Positions 13,847-13,981 of a stretch of 13,981 nt of DNA are shown in pieces. Position 1 is the first letter of the stretch. Each line of letters opens with the position of its first letter. The notes below the pieces were generated by a model. It was not told where the DNA came from. It saw only the letters and a program-made list of their open reading frames with translations, and did not search any database. Origin of the DNA: Planctomycetaceae bacterium (GTDB lineage Bacteria; Planctomycetota; Planctomycetia; Pirellulales; UBA1268); the NCBI GenBank assembly GCA_018694455.1, contig JABHNP010000145.1:1-13981 (forward strand), written 5' to 3'. The translations under genes were made by a program, and so were the position numbers.

Positions 13847-13981
13847 GAGTGCCATCGCGGCAGTGCCGCCGAAGATTCCGCCTGGCGGGAAATCCTCGAC
13901 TACTTCTCGACGGCAACCCAGATCGGCCTCACCGCCACACCGAAGGAAACGGAATACGTCTCCAACATCCATTACTTCGGC
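13847..13981 (+). CDS. hsdR: Type I restriction enzyme R subunit (HsdR) fragment, open at the right edge
   Basis: The plus-strand frame from 13847 to the edge gives 45 residues in perfect HsdR style: 'ECHRGSAAEDSAWREILDYF' followed directly by 'STATQIGLTATPKETEYVSN' and IHYFG. ECHRG is the end of the DECH box (helicase motif II) and LTATP is motif III of the ATP-dependent translocase of type I restriction enzymes. The codon before E is TAA where the family has Asp, so homology begins abruptly at 13847 and the first several hundred codons are absent. The fragment looks clearly richer in G+C than its neighbour. It is antisense to the apparent 5' extension of amt. Its continuation is outside the window. 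Confidence 0.85.

Noticed and set aside
13847..13972. Amt start at 13972 giving a 216-residue protein.
   Set aside because: The first ~40 residues are antisense to clear HsdR coding sequence and have no Amt character.

Overview
The window looks like chromosomal DNA of a planctomycete-type bacterium at moderate GC. The main taxonomic hint is the pair of secreted DUF1080 (3-keto-disaccharide hydrolase-like) proteins, a family strongly expanded in Planctomycetes; this is an inference from gene content. No rRNA, tRNA, CRISPR array or insertion sequence was found.

Left part (1-3737, all minus strand): a methyl-accepting chemotaxis protein open at the left edge (1-1493), preceded by a membrane-anchored UrtA-like periplasmic binding protein (1486-2793). 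The two genes overlap by 8 bp, with no permease or ATPase gene nearby, so they look like a two-part chemosensor. Upstream of them lies a secreted DUF1080 protein (2880-3737). A 293-bp gap separates this block from a plus-strand patatin-like phospholipase with a transmembrane segment and an unrecognised C-terminal half (4031-6109). Its 3' end overlaps by 50 bp the convergent minus-strand MFS transporter gene (6060-7454).

Middle (7455-12338, minus strand): six closely packed genes read leftwards in the order PNPOx-like flavoprotein, dicarboxylate/amino acid:cation symporter, DUF502 membrane protein, lipoprotein-type peroxiredoxin (BCP/PrxQ), SRPBCC protein, TPMT-family methyltransferase. Between the methyltransferase and the MFS gene is a 399-bp stretch with no ordinary gene but much structure. 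It holds a 35-codon ORF and an overlapping 16-codon ORF. The second is preceded by an extended, perfect Shine-Dalgarno sequence (15 nt complementary to the canonical 16S 3' end). Then come a cUUCGg hairpin and an intrinsic terminator with eight U's, ending only 18 nt before the MFS start codon. A 9-nt copy of the terminator's 3' arm lies inside the first ORF and could form an antiterminator. This is the best candidate in the window for an undescribed element: a ribosome-sensing attenuator of a transporter gene. It may equally be just the end of the six-gene operon carrying small-protein genes.

Right part: a second DUF1080 protein (12469-13233, plus) converges on a 5'-truncated ammonium transporter gene (13322-13846, minus), with a shared bidirectional terminator between them. 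At about 13847 the amt reading frame breaks abruptly into 45 codons of a plus-strand type I restriction enzyme R subunit (HsdR), also truncated and with richer GC. Either a rearrangement or restriction-island insertion has destroyed amt here, or the contig end is a chimeric assembly.
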